From Paralvinella palmiformis (lineage: Eukaryota; Annelida; Polychaeta; Terebellida; Alvinellidae): DNA of 64,000 nucleotides. The notes below the pieces were generated by a model. The model did no database searches. It was not told the origin of the DNA and was given only the letters and a program-made list of their open reading frames with translations. Below, in pieces: positions 1 to 11,720 of the stretch. The translations under genes and the position numbers were made by a program. Where the stretch lies: the NCBI GenBank assembly GCA_025642065.1, contig JAODUP010000437.1, positions 124,001-188,000 on the forward strand. The letters are read 5' to 3'. Within the stretch, counting starts at the first letter, position 1. The number at the start of each line of letters is the position of its first letter.

Positions 1-117
1 GGAACATTTACAATTAAGGAGCGCAGACTTACAATATAAAACAACCACTATATATATATATACCATCACTGTGATATATTCAAGATGTAAAATATATTAT
101 AATATATAAGAACTTAC

Positions 118-506
118 TCATCACACAATGGTGAGGCTCTTACTGCAGAAGCCCGCAACAGAAACACCTGGATCAGGGAACCAAAATTTCCTGTGGTACA
201 GTTATTTATGGCAAAATTCTTGCAAAGGATGGTAGTTGATTCCTCTAGAAGTCTTTGATCAGAACTGTAAAAACAAAAGGATGCTAGAATCTCTTGGACT
301 CAAGTAAGAGTTCTTGGAGAAAAGAATTACATCTTATTAAATATGAAATAACTGTTTGATAGTTACCTGTTTCTTGGAATATGAAACGTGTAAGATAAGA
401 GTTGATTCCAAAACGGATCATTTGCAGATATCACTTCTTTGCTGGCAAGTCTCTTTAGGTAAACATTATCAGGCAGCTCACTCAGACTACTACTGCTGGC
501 ACCCAT
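118..506 (-). CDS. DYM: Dymeclin, N-terminal two coding exons (partial gene)
   Basis: Dymeclin is a peripheral Golgi protein needed for Golgi organisation and secretory traffic. Coding exon 1 is 506-367 and exon 2 is 264-118; the gene continues left of the window. Exon 1 begins MGASSSS, a likely N-myristoylation start as in vertebrate dymeclin (Gly2), and contains ANDPFWNQLLSYTF, which matches the family's conserved ENDPFWNQLL block. Exon 2 holds RLLEES and TTGNFGSLIQVFLLR, matching the conserved LLEES...TGNFG block. Donors gtaact (366-361) and gtaagt (117-112) and the acceptor before 264 are canonical. Exon 1 ends in phase 2 (AG) and exon 2 supplies the third base, so the reading frame is continuous for 95 codons. 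A good acceptor (tgtgtag, 571-565) lies 5' of the ATG, so 564-507 is probably 5'UTR of an exon preceded by a non-coding first exon further right. In-frame ATGs upstream of 506 would lose the myristoylation start and were not chosen. Confidence 0.9.
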
Positions 507-564
507 TGTGCTTTTACTGAGCTGACAATGTCCACAAAATAACCAAGTTGTTTCTAAACTGCAT

Positions 565-1184
565 CTACACATGGAGAGAAAAGTATAACATACACTGATA
601 CAGCTTAAAATCAGTTTTCAACTACCCACTTTTAGTTCATGTTCTCATACACTCTTTATTTTCAGTCATGATCTTTCCTTTTCAAATATAAGTAATTAAA
701 TGCCTTCTATTTTTTTTAATACAATAAACTAAACTTTGTTTTTAAACATTCTATAGTGTTGCAGCTTCTGAGTCAACCTGCTACTTCTGTAATATCACAT
801 TTTACTTTCAAATTTACAGGTGATGAATGACCATTCATTTTATTGCTGATGTCATGGGTACTAATAGTTCTGTATTCTACAACCTCTGACTGCACCAGGA
901 GCATACTATTTCACAAACCTGTTGATAGTTATGACAAAATTAACTGTGTACCATATTTCACTGCTTTTCTATGAGACAATATGCTTATTTTGGCCTGAAT
1001 ACTATTTGTCTGGTTATGCACATATAACTTATACTGGCATACAGGTGAATTGTTTGGACAAATATGAAAGCCAGATATTGACTGTACCATGCAAACGCAA
1101 ATGAAACTGAACACATACATTTTACACAACTGTTGAGGATATAATGCACAGCACTATAAATATATAATTATTTTATTGTCTTTT
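565..1184. other. Upstream region of DYM, no gene seen
   Basis: AT-rich sequence 5' of the DYM coding exon, probably the 5'-UTR intron if a non-coding first exon exists. The short open frames here (922-1104 and 929-1129 on opposite strands) have no recognisable domain. Nothing further seen. Confidence 0.4.
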
Positions 1185-2121
1185 TTACATGTCTTCCTCG
1201 TGGAGGATTGACAGTTTCTGCCATAGCAGAAATAGCCCGGTAGACCATTTTTCAGTAAAAATTGGCTATTACTTACTTATTGCATTGGTTGTTCTGCAAT
1301 AACCTGGAGATACAAGGTGTAAAAGCCAACTGATCTATCTAGAATCATTTCTGAGAAAAAGACCTCACTACATTCAGATCATACATGGCAGAAATAGGTT
1401 TCTTCTGGCAGGGCAGAAATAAGTTTTACTTTCAGTCATTATTACGGCATATATAGTCCAGTAGACTATGTATTTAAGTAAAAATTGTCAATTAATTATT
1501 TATTTCATTGATTGTTCTGCATGGCTAGTATTCATCCACCTCCTAGCCTACATTAAAGGATTGATCTTTGAAGATTTTCTGCTTCAAATGAAAGAGTGTT
1601 TTCAACCGTTGGACCTGTGCACAGCAAACTCCAAAACCGACTTGGTGTGGCCAAGGCAGCAAAGTTGGTTCTCTGTTACAGGATGCTCAGAGGACATAAA
1701 GACTTGAACTATTGAATTCAACATTGTAATGCACCTAATCACAAATAAATCATTTCTTTGCTAAAAGTTGCCAGGCAGTTGAATTGATAAATTAATGCAG
1801 CAGTATAAACTAGGTTTTTATGTTATGGCTTATGCTGTATAACTATGAATATCAACTAAATAAACTTGATTGTATTTTTCAAATCAGTTGTTTCTGCCAA
1901 TTTCTCTGTTCTTGAAACCTTGATATATTCTCAACTAGCAATCCTTAAGAAGCATCACACAATCTTACTATAAATCAATTGCTGAAACAGTGCCTGCACC
2001 ATGTTCAATAGCCCCCTCCCCCCCATTTTCAGAATTATCATTTCTGCCACAAAGTAGTTTCTGCCACTTTCTACCTGCTGTGCAGCAGAAATAGATTTCT
2101 CCCAGCAGAAACCCAACCCTG
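1185..2121. repeat. Decayed hAT-type non-autonomous element, right end recognisable
   Basis: The right end CCCAACCCTG at 2112-2121 is the same as the right end of the better-preserved element at 4437-5591. The interior is rich in TTTCTGCC/GGCAGAAA motifs. It carries an internal direct repeat: about 1200-1310 (tttctgccatagcag...ttgttctgcaa) and about 1436-1525 share the agtaaaaattg...ttg-ttgttctgca pattern. I could not place the left terminus, so the start is approximate. Confidence 0.45.
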
Positions 2122-2149
2122 TCCTAACGTTTCTTCTGATATCTGCCTT

Positions 2150-2270
2150 TATTGTACCGTATTTCGGCTCCATCTTTCCGTACTGCTCCCCAGTAAGTGG
2201 TGGGGGAGGAGATTTCTCAACCACTCCAACATAGAGGCTGTGCTGAATAAGGGACAGCCTGGGGATTCTC
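2150..2270 (+). repeat. Dispersed repeat, tail segment of tRNA-headed SINE family (copy 1)
   Basis: Contains gtatttcggctccatctt, then ccgtactgctcccc and tggtgggggaggag. It is similar to 14935-15062 on the same strand and to 46030-46205 on the opposite strand. The third copy joins a tRNA-like head, so this is a 5'-truncated piece of that family. Confidence 0.7.
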
Positions 2271-2827
2271 TCAAAAATACTGTATTTTCTTACTAATTTT
2301 AACCAATCACCTTGATGTTTAATGTTGTTAATGTTATGGCAAAAGAATAACAAACTAACAGAGACTCTGAAAATCCCACACTAAAAGCTATCTATAATAT
2401 ATTAACTTATAATATTACTGAATGTAAAATTTTGCCTTCTGTGTCTTGTAAAATGTTTTGTGGATTTCATAAAATTAACAAATAGTTCATGTATGATAAG
2501 TTAGTTGTTTTGCTGCACCACTCGGTGGATTAAATATCCGTAAAAAGATAAAACTGCATGGGAAATGTGTATGGACAAATAATATGGATTCTGCTATATA
2601 TATTATTTGCCTGTCTGCGCAAGAATAGTCCCGCATACGAATTTAGTTTTTACTACATTCATGGACGGCGTTAGTCTGATTTTCATAACCAGTCTAACTG
2701 CTACGGTGATAACAGTCCTCAGTCATATTAGTGTTCAAAGGTGGTAGACCTGTGGATCCTATCTCGAACCATTTCACTCCCCTTGTGGATGGATGGTTCA
2801 AAGGTCACTGCTTAGTGTAAGCTCTGT

Positions 2828-3430
2828 TTGAAAATACAGAGTAACCGCATTGCTAGGGTCAAGGCACACTATGACAACTGTGTCAAGCAGACCAGAACCA
2901 GGGAACCTCGGCAACAGGGTGGAGATGGTCCTGTGCCTGATCCTACGTCCATCACCATGGAGACCATCTCCGCTCACCCACCACAGAAACGTCCAGCTGC
3001 TCCATACTTTGGGCCTGCACCACTGGCCAAGCATTAAGCTAATCACAACAGCCATGTGTTGCATACCCCAGTGGGTACCAAAGATGACCTGGATAAGAAG
3101 ATTGCTGTGAAGCATCCCCAGTCCAATGCCATGGTGTCCAGTCTAGCAACAAATGACTAGACAAATGCCATGACAAGTATCAGGCCATCATCAAGCAGCA
3201 TCTGAACAACAAGATTGTCACCATGCAGCAAGATGACTGAAGTACCATCCAAAATGATCTGGTCATTGCTACATCAGTGGTCAGCCAAGGTAAAGGCTTC
3301 TTTGTTGATGCTAAGGATACAGACACCATTCACAAGACTGCTGGGGCCTTTAAGACCATGTTTGAGAGAACCCATGGATGCAAACCTCATCACATATAGG
3401 TGCTTCCCCATATCCTCAACCTTCTAGACC
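2828..3430 (+). pseudogene. Degraded coding sequence of unrecognised origin
   Basis: A block with clearly richer GC and protein-like composition than its AT-rich flanks. In the 2828 frame about 110 codons read with one in-frame TAA at 3035, including a Pro-rich stretch (RPAAPYFGPAPLAKH) and PVGTKDDLDKKIAVKHP. A frame change near 3160-3180 leads into another frame that reads IKQHLNNKIVTMQQDD, a TGA, then a run with GKGFFVDAKDTDTIHKTAG and FKTMFERTHGC, up to a stop near 3400. The two halves together suggest an ancestral protein of at least 200 residues. I do not recognise the family. It could be an old retrotransposed gene copy, a gag-like gene or a captured gene. No intron or poly(A) tail is obvious. 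Confidence 0.45.
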
Positions 3431-4436
3431 AAGATCTAACACCATCCTCTATAATGTAATCAAGTGTAGATGTGTATGTAATCCATTTCCTACATATTAG
3501 CCATGGAATCCTGGGGGTTTTAGCCAGTTATAACCATCAAAAGGTGGCTAAAACCTAGTTTACAGTAACACCCCACTTTGCATTATTTTGGCCTAGGTCA
3601 AATTTCCCCTCATCCCACTTTCTAGAGTTAATATGCCATGTCATAATAAAAGGATGTGAAATAAATAAACTAACAATAAAAGAAGCTAAAACAATTTAAA
3701 TATAACAAAAACACTAAAACATTAAAAAAAATGTAAATACAATAAAATATTACATCAAAAGGCATTACATCATGACTTTTGGAACCAATTAATGATGTAT
3801 GGTGGGGTACGACTGTGTTATTGATTAAATACTTAACCCCAGATTATATATGTGCCTTGATTTTACCGTAGCATTTTTATGTCTAAAAGTATATCCATAA
3901 ACAGGCAAAGATATATGCTTTCTTTTTATATATGGATTTTCCAGATCCATAAATTATTTAATCTAGCATTTTACATAACTTGCACAACTGGGAGGGCATA
4001 TAGAATTTTGTTAACAAACTAAATCCATTTGACACAGGTTGTTTGTGATGTGTACATCTATGGTTAGCTCTTCTATAATTATCATTTAGGGCTTTTGATA
4101 TATGTATACATGTCGCCTATATATAAACAACTTGACAAATAGATGAGATGTTGGAAATGGATGCATGTTATGAGAATGACATACCATCTCTGGCTAAATT
4201 ACTTCACATAATGAAGCATGAAACTTTGAGATTTGTGAAAAAAGAATGTACTAACACTATCAGATGGTAATGACCTTTACTGCACTGGTACTTCTTTCTT
4301 TCTCAATCCATTGTGAATTAATTCATCATAACAAATTACATAAAATTGCATTGTAATTATTATATACCATAGATAAATTATCTAACAGTTACACCTGAAC
4401 ATGATAAATAAATAGGTAACTGTAATATAAATAAAA
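3431..4436. other. Intergenic, nothing recognised
   Basis: AT-rich spacer with several A-runs (around 3700-3740). No open frame of note, no SINE head and no tandem array seen. Confidence 0.4.
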
Positions 4437-5591
4437 CAGGGTTGGCATGTTTCTTCCATAGATGGTACAGAAGAAATAATTTCTTCCCTCCCATTTTGGG
4501 AAGAAACTAAAAAAAATGGCACAAAATTACTATCCAAAATTTAGATTTGTGATTTTCAAATTTGACAAACATCACTATATTTTTTTGTGCTATTCATACA
4601 CATATGCACCTTTTTTTAAATTAGAATAGGATATATTCCTCAAATCTGTTAGTTTGCAACAAATCTTTTTTGATTAGTATTGAACAACATATTGAAAATA
4701 GTTACTATTGAGGATGATGATAACAATTCAACATTAAGCTCTACTATTGAGATCAAGAAGATCATTTGACAATATGTGAACGAATGGACAGATAATTGCT
4801 AATCTGCTACTTAATTAATCCGTGTGGATCATTAGACATTTAATATCTCAGGAAATGAAGATAGGTACATGTAAATGCTAAGCTGCTAATTGATTAATCT
4901 GCTTGGATTATTGGAATCCACTTTGATTAATTGCACAAAGACTCTTTAAAAAGAGCCTTAATATTGAGTATTCCTCACTTATCTCTCTTGCATCTCTAGT
5001 TTTGTTGCCATCGATACTAAAATATGGAACAGACTAGGCTGTGGAACAAGTTGCCAAACCACATTAAACTTGCAGCAAGCAAAGACAAATCCTGTAAGGT
5101 TATTAAAAGCCATTTATTTAAATTGGTGTATTTATAATTTTAAACCAGTTTATTATGTATGAAATGTATTTGAGCTCAGAATATGTTTTAAATATAAAGC
5201 GTCTGAAAGCAATTAAAGTTGAATAAGGCGCTATATAAAATACTATTATTAGTATTTATTATTATTATATATCATAAAATATTAAAACATTAAATAGACA
5301 TAGGGTTGGTTGATTTAAATAATTGAAAGTGACACATCCTAAGTTTAGCTAATATGTTAGACTTAGAGGGGGATAATACTCAAACAATAGCACCACCATT
5401 TAAATCACATGAAGTCACATATATCTTCTCAGTGGTTAATGGGGCATGACATTGTTTATACAGTGGAGTGGGCGAATATCATATCAGTTCCTTTAACTAT
5501 GGAAGGAAAGGTTTTCTTCCCAGTAAAAAACCCATTTCTTCCCAGGAGAAGGAAGAAATAACTTTTTCTTCCAGGAAGAAACCCAACCCTG
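4437..5591. mobile_element. hAT-type non-autonomous transposon with 8-bp target duplication
   Basis: The left end CAGGGTTGGCATGTTTCTTC (4437) and the right end ...GAAACCCAACCCTG (to 5591) are inverted copies of each other (CAGGGTTGG...GTTTCTTC). The 8 bases on each side are identical: AAATAAAA at 4429-4436 and at 5592-5599. An 8-bp duplication with CAGGG-type ends is typical of the hAT superfamily. Subterminal regions on both sides are rich in TTTCTTCC/GGAAGAAA motifs. No transposase is encoded. A LINE 3' end sits inside (5025-5275), so the element has itself been a target or has captured that piece. Confidence 0.75.
5025..5275 (+). mobile_element. LINE 3'-end fragment (CR1-like) inside the hAT element
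   Basis: Codes for RLWNKLPNHIKLAAS followed by VIKSHLFKL, the usual C-terminal end of CR1-like reverse transcriptase proteins (LWN.LP..I......FK..LK..LF). It then ends in a 3' tail with ggcgctatataaa and a run of TATTATTATT, as in the LINEs at 29880 and 35300. 5'-truncated, as is normal for LINE copies. Confidence 0.7.
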
Positions 5592-6311
5592 AAATAAAAA
5601 CTATTATAATAAACTTGTCATTTCCCTATATTTGTACTAAAAATATTAAAACAAGGCTTTTCTACAGAAGGTCTTTCTAAAATATTGCAGATTAACAGCT
5701 TTAGTAATATCAAAATACTATGATAAGAGATTTAAAGCATTATAAATTTCTCTGACTCAGCTGGGAGTGTTTTAAACCTTGCCTTTTACATATCCCAAAT
5801 TTTAAAATCCTGAATTTACCATTGTCAAAGACATGCTCCATTTGATTGATAATGGTATTTGTAGAATAGATTTATTACAAATTTTATATATACTGGTATA
5901 GAGTACAAAATTTGGAAAAGTATACTGAAGTAAACATAAATTAGATAGCATGTATAAATACACACCAGGCAAAGCACTATTAAATTAAAAAATAATGTTC
6001 CTTGTTTCTAAATTATGGAATTATTTAATTAAAATTAGTTTTGAAATATAATGGAACAGTGAATATGACAGCACTTGTCCCACAGGACAGGTAAGACTCA
6101 GGAGTAAATGTCTTGCCCTGTTAACCTTAATTATTTTCAGCAATAATGGATGACTACTAATCCATGGGTACAAACTTTGTTGTTATGAAACACTTAAAAC
6201 TCTCACAAATATCAAAACTTTTTAATAAAACATATTCGTCAAATCTTAGTGTCAAGCGATACAATCAGCACTGGGTATTCAGTGTTGGACACATAATAAA
6301 GTAATACATTC
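5592..6311. other. Intergenic, nothing recognised
   Basis: AT-rich spacer between the hAT element and the first SINE. No gene or repeat could be recognised. Confidence 0.35.
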
Positions 6312-6326
6312 TCTAGCAGTTTCCTG

Positions 6327-6506
6327 AGTGCCTCTGTGGTGTAGTCAGTAGCACGTTGGACCACAGATCCCTACCACCTCAGTTCAAATCTCGGCATATC
6401 TGAAGGGTGTTTCATCTTTGACTACACTTCATTACATTTGGAGGTCGCTTGGCCCATTTAGCCTACCATGTGCACAAAAGTGGCCATAAAACACCAATCA
6501 TCATCA
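6327..6506 (+). mobile_element. tRNA-derived SINE, family 1, copy A
   Basis: The head reads gcctctgtggtgtagtcagtag (A box) and gttcaaatctc (B box), as in a tRNA-derived pol III promoter. The tail ends in ATC repeats (caatcatcatcat). The element is bracketed by a perfect 15-bp target duplication TCTAGCAGTTTCCTG at 6312-6326 and 6507-6521. Close relatives lie at 6941, 45725, 39136 (minus, partial) and 39921 (tail only). Confidence 0.88.
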
Positions 6507-6940
6507 TCTAGCAGTTTCCTGGAGTTGCTTCAGTTAAGTTTGCTCATACTAATCCACTCACTTGAAGATTTTGGGGCTATAGTAGTAGTAGCTAATATCC
6601 TTTGTAGCCCACCTTATACTTATATTCTGCTTGCACTTAGGTTTAGTTAATGCAGGGTATACTATAGGTTGGTTAAGCAGTAATATTATTTTAAAGAAAA
6701 ACTAGTCTCAGTGGTGGTATAGATTTTGGTTTCCCAGTGTCTGTCCAGCCTATTCTCAAATGCATTCAGCAAGAGTGCCATGACAACTACACATGACAAT
6801 CTACTCCAGGGGTCTACTAGTCTACTCACTAGCTAAATACATGTTGTCTTAATGCAGCGAAGTACCAGAGCTACAACTCTTGTAAAGTGCATCATGATCC
6901 ACCTTAACAGCAACAGCCTATATTATCTTGAATCTATACT

Positions 6941-7117
6941 GGGGAGCCTCAGTGGTCTAGCGTGGTGGACCACAGATCACTACCACCTGTGTTCGAATCC
7001 CGGCATGGGCATATCTGAAGGTTGTTTTGTCTTTCACTTCGTCTCATTACCTTTGGAAGCCGCTCGGCCCATTTAGCCTACCTTATGCACAAAAGTGGCC
7101 GTAAAACATCAATCATC
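6941..7117 (+). mobile_element. tRNA-derived SINE, family 1, copy B
   Basis: Same layout as copy A: A box tggtctagcgtgg, B box gttcgaatccc, conserved body (gggcatatctgaagg, cattacctttggaa, ggcccatttagcctacc, gcacaaaagtggcc) and an ATC-repeat tail. Flanking copies of ATCTATACT at 6932-6940 and 7118-7126 look like the target duplication, though the second overlaps the tail. Confidence 0.87.
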
Positions 7118-7126
7118 ATCTATACT

Positions 7127-8330
7127 TTTCTTAAATAATCTTTTAACACTCTTAAGAAATTACTCTGCATTCTGCAGATAACAGGCTGTTCATTTAGTTT
7201 TAGAGTAGGAGGAGACTGAACTAGAGTAGTAGGAGAACATATTTAGCAAGGCCTCAGCCGAGCTTAAACCAAGGAGGTGTAATTTCGCTGGACCCAGAGT
7301 TACTGAGAGTAGCCGGCGCTGTAATGGAAGTAGCTGGGGAAATTCGCCGGGTGCCGGCTTATAATGACATGCCTGAGATAACCACAAAATGTTGATGTTA
7401 CGTAGTATTGGAAGAAGAGTTGTTAATAAATATGAATACATCACCATTTAAACTATAGCAGAATGGCAAACTGCTCATTCAGGCAATGACATTGGTCTGA
7501 TATGAGTCCAGTTTAAAAATCGTTAAAATGTTGCTACAATTTTGATCAAATTATTAATAAATGTTTCCATATCCAATTAATAGTGTCCGATTTCTGGGAA
7601 TATCCTAATTCTGTCAGAGGTAATCTTTGGTGTATAAAATATAAACTATAATTAAAACAGATTATCATTATTATATTTATAGTAAAATGATAATCTACCT
7701 GTCTACTATTTCACTTTTTCAGCATTTGTAAACAAATATTGAAATAACTTCTGCGGAAATATTGAAGAATGATCATATTTCGCAGATGACACTAATATGT
7801 TGTACAGAAATATCATACTTAATCAATTAGCTACTGTAAAATATACAGGTCAAGTATAAATGTTACCAGTCAAGTATTATCCTGAAACGACCAACAACTC
7901 TGACACGACACTGAGCCAACTAGTCAATATGGCCGCGTATACGTCGCGAACAGTAAATAAACGCATTCGATTGACTAATTCTTCTAAATATCGTGGTATA
8001 CCCACTTAAATCAGATATTGTAGATTGTAGATCTATATCACTTATCGACACGCATGTTTTGTGTATTATAAAAGAATTTGAAAGAAATAGAATAAATCAT
8101 CATATAATAGATAATAAGTAGTTTGCTGAGAAATTGATCACTAACCTCGTCAATATTCAATAGTAACTTTTTCAATTTTTTTATTATAAATGTTTGATTT
8201 CCTTTGAAAACCGGGTAATGGAGTAGTGTTAACGCGCCCGAAATAATTTTTTTTTCTTAATTTATAGATAGATATGATTGACATGTCCGCAGTGTTATGG
8301 AGACATTCAATCGAATGATGGCATGACAAC
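7127..8330. other. Intergenic; short CpG-bearing patch near 7905-7995
   Basis: Mostly AT-rich. Around 7905-7995 there is a patch with several CpGs (atggccgcgtatacgtcgcgaa) that is unusual for its surroundings and could be a promoter or first exon. On the plus strand an ATG at 7929 opens a short frame (MAAYTSRTVNKRIR). On the minus strand the same patch could be a non-coding first exon of DYM. Neither can be proved here. Confidence 0.25.
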
Positions 8331-8360
8331 TCGGCCCGAGGTATTTCGGCCCGAGCCTCA
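8331..8360. repeat. Duplicated TCGGCCCGAG motif
   Basis: The motif CGGCCCGAG occurs twice within about 26 bases (tcggcccgaggtatttcggc and the following cccgagcc). Related aactcggccc motifs form an array at about 23030-23170. Confidence 0.4.
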
Positions 8361-8638
8361 TAAGTATAATCAGAGAGTTTATAATATAGATCTATATACA
8401 GTTTTGAATATAACCAGCGTTGGAAAAGGCTAGTTAGATCGATTCAATGAGTACGATTTCTGGCGATACCTAAGGCTAAGGAGAATAAGTGAATACGATT
8501 TCTCATATTCAGGCAAAATTTCTTTGTTGGGTCCATGAGGTCCCGATGGAAAAGTTTCTCTTCTGTAGGAATACAGTGCACTTCGGGAGAAGCTTAAATC
8601 TGTAAATGCCATTGCGAGACAACCCAAAATAGGTCATA

Positions 8639-8681
8639 ACCATTGACCTAAATAATTTTTTTTTTATTTTAGGTCAATGGT
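8639..8681. repeat. Short perfect inverted repeat with T-rich loop
   Basis: Arms ACCATTGACCTAAA (8639-8652) and its reverse complement (8668-8681) flank a 15-base AT-only loop. The wider flanks are weakly symmetrical as well (cccaaaat at 8623 and attttggg-like sequence after 8700), so this may be the centre of a small fold-back element. Confidence 0.6.
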
Positions 8682-8949
8682 GATAATTGAATCGGGACAA
8701 GCCAAAATTGGGACTACTTTTTTAATATACTTATAATGCAGAGACAGCGTAATGGTTTACATGGCGTTGCATACATGTAGAGTTTCAGAATGCCAAAACA
8801 GTAGATTTATTCGTCTCAGTTTTATTATTACCAACCAATATACCTTCCACCAGATGAAGTACAAATTAAATGTCCATGTAAAACATTCAATTTCAAATTA
8901 TTGCAGCTTATAAAAACTAATGCACTGAAAAACAATATGATAAAATATG

Positions 8950-11336
8950 TGTCAATACAATGGTAAATATCATAATTCACAACCTACCTGAAAGCACAAA
9001 AGATAAATTACAAGATAGAAATGAAGATGACATAACAAGAATAGATGAACTGATAGAACAAGGTACTGGTGTAAGTGATGGCAAAATAACTAAGCTGATT
9101 AAACTATAGGAGGTAGAGGCCAGAACCAACAAAGTAAACCTCGACTTATTCTACCAACGCTGGATTTCCCCCGATAGACGCAGAGTTATATTAGCTGCAG
9201 CGAAAATGCTCAGGCACACAGATGACTGGGCTAACATATATATCTCAGCAGATCCGACACCAACAGAACGAGAGAAAGAGAAGAAACCCAGGCAGGAACT
9301 AAGAGAAAGACGTGATGCGGGTGAGATAAATTTGATCATACGAAGTAGCCAGCTAGTAACTAGAGCTACTAAAATAGCAACCAACCAAAGCGACGACGGA
9401 AACGGAAATATCAAAGACGATCAAAACAAAGAAAATAACCAGCGACTAGAAAAATCAAACAAAGTTAAGTTTAGTGGCACAGAACATATCAAGATCGTAT
9501 ACACAAATGATGACACGCTCACAAACAAAATGAGGGAACTCATTCTGATTGTAAATGATATGAAATCGGATATAGTTATGATAACTGAGGTAAAACCCAA
9601 ATATAGTTTATGCGAAGTAAGCAGTCAGCAATTTAAATTAGACGGTTTTTATTTGTTCTCAAATGTGGAGGATAAAGATGTAGGTAGCGGTGTATCCATT
9701 TACGTAGCAGACCTTCTGACAACGAGGGTAAATCAAATAAACATTTGGTATTGCCAACAGAGATAGTATATAGTTAGAGATGATAAACGGAAAAATAGCA
9801 AGGTAATATTTGGATGCATATACCGAAGCCCCTCAAGCACACCGGATGATGATGCAAAATGCAGTGGATTTGGTTATTATGGGTGATTTAAATCATCCAG
9901 AGATTGATTGGGAGTCAGTGACTACAAAGAAAAGCGTAAATCACAGCAACCAACACTTCATTGATACAATTAGAGCTGCATAATTGTATCAGCATGTGAC
10001 TCAGCCTACAAGGTACAGACATGGGCAAAACCCCAACCTTATTGACCTAATATTGACCAGCAGTGAAGATTCTATCAGTAACCTAGAATATGATGCAGGC
10101 ATAGGATTAAGCGACCACCTAGTACTCAGCTATACCCTAACTGTGGAGAATAAAATCGGCTGAAGGAGGGTATCCAAGATTTAACTACAATAAAGGGGTT
10201 ATCCAGCAATAAATGATACTCTCATGGACATTGACTGGTCATCAAAGTTCATAGGTATGACTACAGAAGAAATGTGGCTATATTTTTTCAAATTAACGAG
10301 TAGGTCAAATGGAGAAACATATTCCAAAATCAGTACCCAAAAATAACAAAAGACGTAAGATATGGATGACAAAAGAAGTTACAGTCAAGCGTAGAAAGAA
10401 GCAGCGTGCATGGAAGAAATATAAAGATACAGGTAACAAATGGGACTATGTACGAGCGACAAATGAAAAAAAAAACGAATTTACCATGATGACCAGAATT
10501 CTGTGTAGGGACTTTGAATACAATTTGGCTAGAAAGGTAAAACAAAACCCGAAGGCATTTTGGAGGTATTGTAAGTCAAAAATGAAAAACAGAAGTAAAC
10601 TTGGTGACCTGAAAATGGCAGATGGCAAACTCACTGGTGATGATGAAACAAAGCTGACTTACTAAATTCCTTCTTTGCAAGTGTATTCACACATGAAAAT
10701 ATAGATATCCCAGTCTTAGAAGACAAACATCAGATCAAAGATAGTATAAACACAAGTTTCACCACTGATATCATTGAAAAGAAACTCAAGAAACTGAAAA
10801 TAACAAAATCTGCCGGATCAGACGGTTTCCATCCACGAGTATTGAGTGAGATATCTCCCTCCATTAAACTGCCGTTGAGCGTCATATACACACAATCATA
10901 TGACGAGGGACGCCTACCAAGTGATTGGAAAAATGCCCACATCAGACCAATACACAAGAAGGGGTCAAAAGTGGTTCCTGGAAGTTATCGTCCGGTCAGT
11001 CTTACATCAGTGATAGGAAAAATGATGGAGTCCGTGATTAGGGATTCACTGGTGAAACACATAATGGAAAATAACCTATTCAGTGATCAGCAGCATGGTT
11101 TTGTCCCGGGACGCTCCTGCATGACACAGTTATTAGTCACTCTGGAACTATGGACTGAGTTGCTGGACAGTGGTGCCCCCATAGATGTGATTTACTTGGA
11201 TTTCAAAAAAGCTTTTGATACTGTCCCTCACCAAAGGTTATCGAGGAAAATGAAAGCGTATGGTATAACCGGTAAAGTACTGGAGTGGATACAATATTTT
11301 TTATCTGGACGAAGGCAGAGAGTAGTGGTACGAAAG
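8950..11336 (+). mobile_element. CR1/L2-like LINE, broken, 3'-truncated inside the reverse transcriptase
   Basis: From about 8960 an ORF1-like region reads IIHNLPESTKDKLQDR. An endonuclease begins near 9480 (IKIVYTNDDTLTNKM, DIVMITEVKPK) and includes GDLNHPEIDW near 9880 and the SDHLVL motif near 10120. The link region and reverse transcriptase follow: ITKSAGSDGFHPRVL (10803), GSYRPVSLTSVIGKMMES (10980) and VIYLDFKKAFDTVPHQRL (11187), which holds the motif-A Asp. Several stops and frame changes (9117, 9763, near 9990, 10162, 10664) break the reading frames. The copy ends near 11336, before the PQGS and YADD motifs, where minus-strand hAT sequence begins. Non-functional. Confidence 0.88.
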
Positions 11337-11337
11337 A

Positions 11338-11720
11338 AGAGCGTACAGAGTGTCGTTGCCAAGCTGTGATCGAGCATCGGTGACAATCTTGCGGCACATG
11401 GAGAAGACGCGTTCGCTATCAGCATTGTTGTGGGCGATCACCTAGCTATAGTGTTGTCATGAGATGGGCTAAACGCGGAAAGCGCATTCCACCAGCAAAT
11501 GTCTTCTTCTTTATCATCTCTTCACAGAATGTGTCGACACGATTGTCAGAAATATGTTTGTTTTGACCCGATGACATAGCTGCAATATTCGTCCAACCGC
11601 TTGCGATTTCGCGGCAAACAAGAACACGTGAGCTATAGCAGAACAGTTTGGACAGTTTCTGGTGACCCAGAAAAACGGGCGAGACATGACTCAAGAAAAA
11701 TTAAAAAAACAGTATTCCAC
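11338..11720 (-). pseudogene. hAT transposase C-terminal (dimerisation) fragment
   Basis: On the minus strand about 11560-11446 reads VDTFCEEMIKKKTFAGGMRF, then RLAHLMTTL. After a frame change 11437-11345 reads IAHNNADSERVFSMCRKIV. This is the hAT C-terminal dimerisation block (short helix, then HSNA..ERVFS). Only the last part of the transposase is present, abutting the truncated LINE at 11336. Confidence 0.7.
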
